From Vampirovibrio chlorellavorus (lineage in GTDB: Bacteria > Cyanobacteriota > Vampirovibrionia > Vampirovibrionales > Vampirovibrionaceae), in NCBI RefSeq assembly GCF_003149375.1, contig NZ_QFWH01000003.1, forward strand, positions 299,896 to 363,895: DNA of 64,000 nt, in the 5' to 3' direction. This document shows, piece by piece, positions 62,034 to 64,000 of this stretch. Both the position numbers and the translations under genes were made by a program. The notes beneath the pieces were generated by a model that saw only the letters and a list, made by a program, of their open reading frames with translations, was not told where the DNA came from and made no database searches. Positions within the stretch are counted from its first letter, which is position 1, and each line of letters begins with the position of its first letter.

Positions 62034-63020
62034 ATGTTCAACTGGTTCGGTAAAAAAACGACGGACGCCGCCACTGGAACCGAGACGCTGCCCCCACCGG
62101 CGGATGAATCCGCTCTGGGCAGTTTACGCAACGCCGTAGCCCTGACCGGAAAGTCCATAGTGGGCAAGATCTTTGGTCTGTTGAAAGAGTCCGAGATCGA
62201 TCAGGACACCATTGACGAAATCGAGGAAATTCTCATCCGGGCCGACGTGGGGCTGGAGACGGCCACCCGCATCAGCGAGCGGATTCGTCAGCGCAAGGAT
62301 GAACTGGGCATCTCAGAGCAGATGATGACCTTTCTGCGGCAGGAGTTTCTGGATATTCTCACCCCGTTTCAGCAGGCCAACCAGTTGCGCTTTGAACCCG
62401 GAAAAATGAACGTTTATCTGGTGGTGGGGGTCAACGGGGCCGGAAAAACCACGTTTATCGGCAAGCTGGCCAACCGCTTCATTCAGCAGGGTAAAACCGT
62501 GGTCATTGGGGCGGGCGATACCTTCCGGGCCGCCGCTGAAGAACAGCTGGAAGTGTGGGCCCAGCGGGCCGGGGCTACCTTTGTGGGGGCGGGCAACGCC
62601 AAAGACCCGGCGGCGGTAATTTACGAGGCCCTCAAGCAGGCCCGGGAAGCGCAAGCCGATGTGGTGTTACTGGATACGGCCGGGCGCTTGCAGAACAAGT
62701 TTAACCTGATGGAAGAGCTGCGCAAGATACGGAAGGTCATTGATCAGGGCATGCCCGAGGGCGCTATCCTGGAGTCCTTGCTGGTACTGGATGCCACCAC
62801 CGGTCAAAACGCCCTGAAGCAGGCCAGCGTGTTCAAGGAAACCGTGGATCTGTCCGGGGTGGTACTAACCAAGCTGGATGGATCGGCCAAGGGCGGGGTG
62901 ATTCTGACCATTGCCCAGGAGTACCGGTTGCCGGTGAAGATGGTGGGCGTGGGCGAGGGCATTGCGGATCTCAAGGACTTTAGCGCCACCGAGTTTATTG
63001 ACGCCCTGTTTGAGAAGTAA
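62034..63020 (+). CDS. ftsY: Signal recognition particle receptor FtsY
   Basis: A 328-aa SRP GTPase that docks ribosome-SRP complexes at the membrane. It has a short acidic/amphipathic N-terminus ('MFNWFGKKTTDAATG') in place of the long A domain of E. coli. The N domain starts around 'LRNAVALTGKSIVGKIFGLL'. The G domain has P-loop 'VGVNGAGKTTFIGKLA', 'DTFRAAAEEQLEVWA', 'LLDTAGRLQNKFNLM', 'VLTKLDGSAKGG' and 'GVGEGIADLKDF'. All GTPase motifs are intact. Cotranscribed with nusB. Confidence 0.96.
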   Translation: MFNWFGKKTTDAATGTETLPPPADESALGSLRNAVALTGKSIVGKIFGLLKESEIDQDTIDEIEEILIRADVGLETATRISERIRQRKDELGISEQMMTFLRQEFLDILTPFQQANQLRFEPGKMNVYLVVGVNGAGKTTFIGKLANRFIQQGKTVVIGAGDTFRAAAEEQLEVWAQRAGATFVGAGNAKDPAAVIYEALKQAREAQADVVLLDTAGRLQNKFNLMEELRKIRKVIDQGMPEGAILESLLVLDATTGQNALKQASVFKETVDLSGVVLTKLDGSAKGGVILTIAQEYRLPVKMVGVGEGIADLKDFSATEFIDALFEK

Positions 63021-63029
63021 GCGGGTCTG

Positions 63030-63638
63030 CTAGTTCCAGCTGAACCAGGGGGCCACTCCCGCGGGTAGGGCGCTGTAGGTATCCACGTTGTTCTGGGTGT
63101 TGGTCAATGCGTTTCCGACATCTGGAACGCGGCCTTTGTAGCAAATGGTGAATTGTATGGCTTTGCCCGGGTCGTTGGTGGTGTTTACGTAGAGACCATC
63201 CGGGGCATAGTAAAACTGGATGCCGTTGTTCAGGTTGGTTCCATTAAACCGTCGATCCTGATGGTACATAAGCACGCCGCCGGCGTGGAGCCGCAAACAT
63301 ACGTTATTGCTGGTGCAGTCCACATTGACGCTGTAGCCGTAGATGTAGTCTATGGGGCTGGAGGTGGTGGAAAGATAGTTCATGTAAGGGGTCAGGTCCC
63401 TCATGGTGGTGTTGGTGGTTAAATTGCCGGCTAGTTTATGCTGGTCATAAGCGGCGCTGACCATGGCGGCCACCTCTTTGGCAGCGGCGTTGTAGCTGTT
63501 ATTCTGCTGGGTGACGAGAATTTTGGGGATGGTAAAGGTGGCAATCAAGGCCAGAATGGATAGCGAAATGAGTAGTTCGGCCAGTGTAAAATCCGGGGTG
63601 CGTCTACAGCGTTTAATCCTTTGAAGGAGCGTTCGCAA
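63030..63638 (-). CDS. Type IV prepilin/pseudopilin-like protein with Asp at -1
   Basis: A 202-aa protein with a 15-16-residue basic leader and the prepilin helix 'FTLAELLISLSILALIATFT'. Glu5 and the hydrophobic N-terminal helix of class III signal sequences are present, but the residue before Phe is Asp ('RTPDFTLAEL') where Gly or Ala is normal. The mature globular domain is Asn/Thr-rich, with three cysteines ('VDCTSNNVCLRL', 'FTICYKG'). It is probably a minor pilin or pseudopilin of a type IV pilus or type II-like system. It converges on ftsY, 10 bp away. No pilus-assembly gene is in the window. Confidence 0.8.
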   Translation of the reverse strand: MRTLLQRIKRCRRTPDFTLAELLISLSILALIATFTIPKILVTQQNNSYNAAAKEVAAMVSAAYDQHKLAGNLTTNTTMRDLTPYMNYLSTTSSPIDYIYGYSVNVDCTSNNVCLRLHAGGVLMYHQDRRFNGTNLNNGIQFYYAPDGLYVNTTNDPGKAIQFTICYKGRVPDVGNALTNTQNNVDTYSALPAGVAPWFSWN

Positions 63639-63762
63639 GTAGTGTCTCCCAAATAGGCTGGTTTATCGCGGGAGTTAGTATATGAATCGACCAAGCTGAG
63701 TATAACTTGAGGGGTAAAATTTCGGGTTTTCAAAAATGGTTAGTCTAGCCCCCTTCGCAAAA

Positions 63763-64000
63763 CTAACGCAGTAGAATGCAAATAATGGCGACTGAAGTGA
63801 ACGCTTGGTAGATTTCGGGATAAAATTCCCAGCGGGTAACGAGCCGCCGAAAGCCATCCAGCCAAGCAAAACCCCGTTCCACTTTCCATCTGCTTTTAAA
63901 AATGGCTTTGGCGGATTCGGTTAATTTTCGTCTTTTTTTGCCGCTGGGTGCTTTTTTTCGGGGAATAGCGCTTTGAATATGCCCTTGTCGCAACGCTTTT
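63763..64000 (-). mobile_element. C-terminal part of an IS5-type transposase (cut by window edge)
   Basis: The minus-strand frame is open to the window edge and ends at 63763. The visible ~78 residues contain 'SRWKVERGFAWLDGFRRLVT', the C-terminal catalytic Glu region of IS5-type DDE transposases, with 'YPEIYQAFTSVAIICILLR' after it. The N-terminal part lies beyond base 64000. The terminal inverted repeat of the element cannot be set from one end; 63700-63760 probably includes it. Intact or degraded status unknown. Confidence 0.85.

Overview
The window looks like a chromosomal segment of a non-photosynthetic, flagellated Cyanobacteriota-lineage bacterium (Vampirovibrionia, formerly Melainabacteria). 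This placement is an inference. An Omp85-type barrel, an RND pump and a DUF2490-type barrel show a Gram-negative envelope. NusB is long, as in cyanobacteria. The Mrp protein carries an N-terminal MIP18 domain and lacks the CxxC seen in ApbC. There is a UgtP/MGDG-type glycosyltransferase, and many proteins resemble nothing I recognise. No tRNA, rRNA or CRISPR array was found.

Layout. 1-13.6 kb: the end of an outer-membrane barrel gene, pyruvate phosphate dikinase, a hotdog thioesterase, a block of lineage-specific membrane and small proteins (4.2-8.3 kb, including a 54-aa Gln-rich peptide ending in Cys-Cys), and a TetR / membrane-fusion / RND efflux operon. 13.7-19.6 kb: three minus-strand genes for signal-peptide-less, acidic or repeat-rich proteins with calcium-loop-like motifs, separated by repeated intergenic DNA and followed upstream by a membrane adenylate cyclase. 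19.8-31.3 kb: a CcoG-like ferredoxin membrane protein, a glycosyltransferase and glycogen-debranching pair, CsbD, a zinc-type CDF exporter, MgtE, a rhodanese, Mrp, a 59-aa ferredoxin and a hybrid sensor kinase. 31.4-44.7 kb: guanylate kinase, a radical SAM/SPASM enzyme, SmpB, a GNAT protein, a lipid glycosyltransferase, an SDR plus IscA-type and Nfu genes, BioF, a secreted repeat protein and a membrane protein. 45.2-55.8 kb: seven flagellin paralogues. Six have a sigma-28-type promoter with the same 17-nt spacer and a leader of about 200 nt. Between flagellins 1 and 2 sit a 29-aa membrane micropeptide gene and a membrane protein. 56-64 kb: FolP, a DUF2490-type barrel, NadA, HU, GmhB-like phosphatase, NusB, FtsY, a prepilin and the C-terminus of an IS5-type transposase cut by the window edge.

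Gene co-operation. IscA-type protein, Nfu, Mrp and rhodanese are plausible Fe-S or sulfur-transfer factors for NadA, ferredoxin, the radical SAM enzyme and the CcoG-like protein. TetR sits directly upstream of the pump it probably represses, beside a three-half-site palindromic array. The tandem flagellins show mosaic similarity, which suggests gene conversion within the cluster. Two long near-palindromes (41.4 and 58.2 kb) lie between convergent genes and look like MITE-type insertions or bidirectional terminators.
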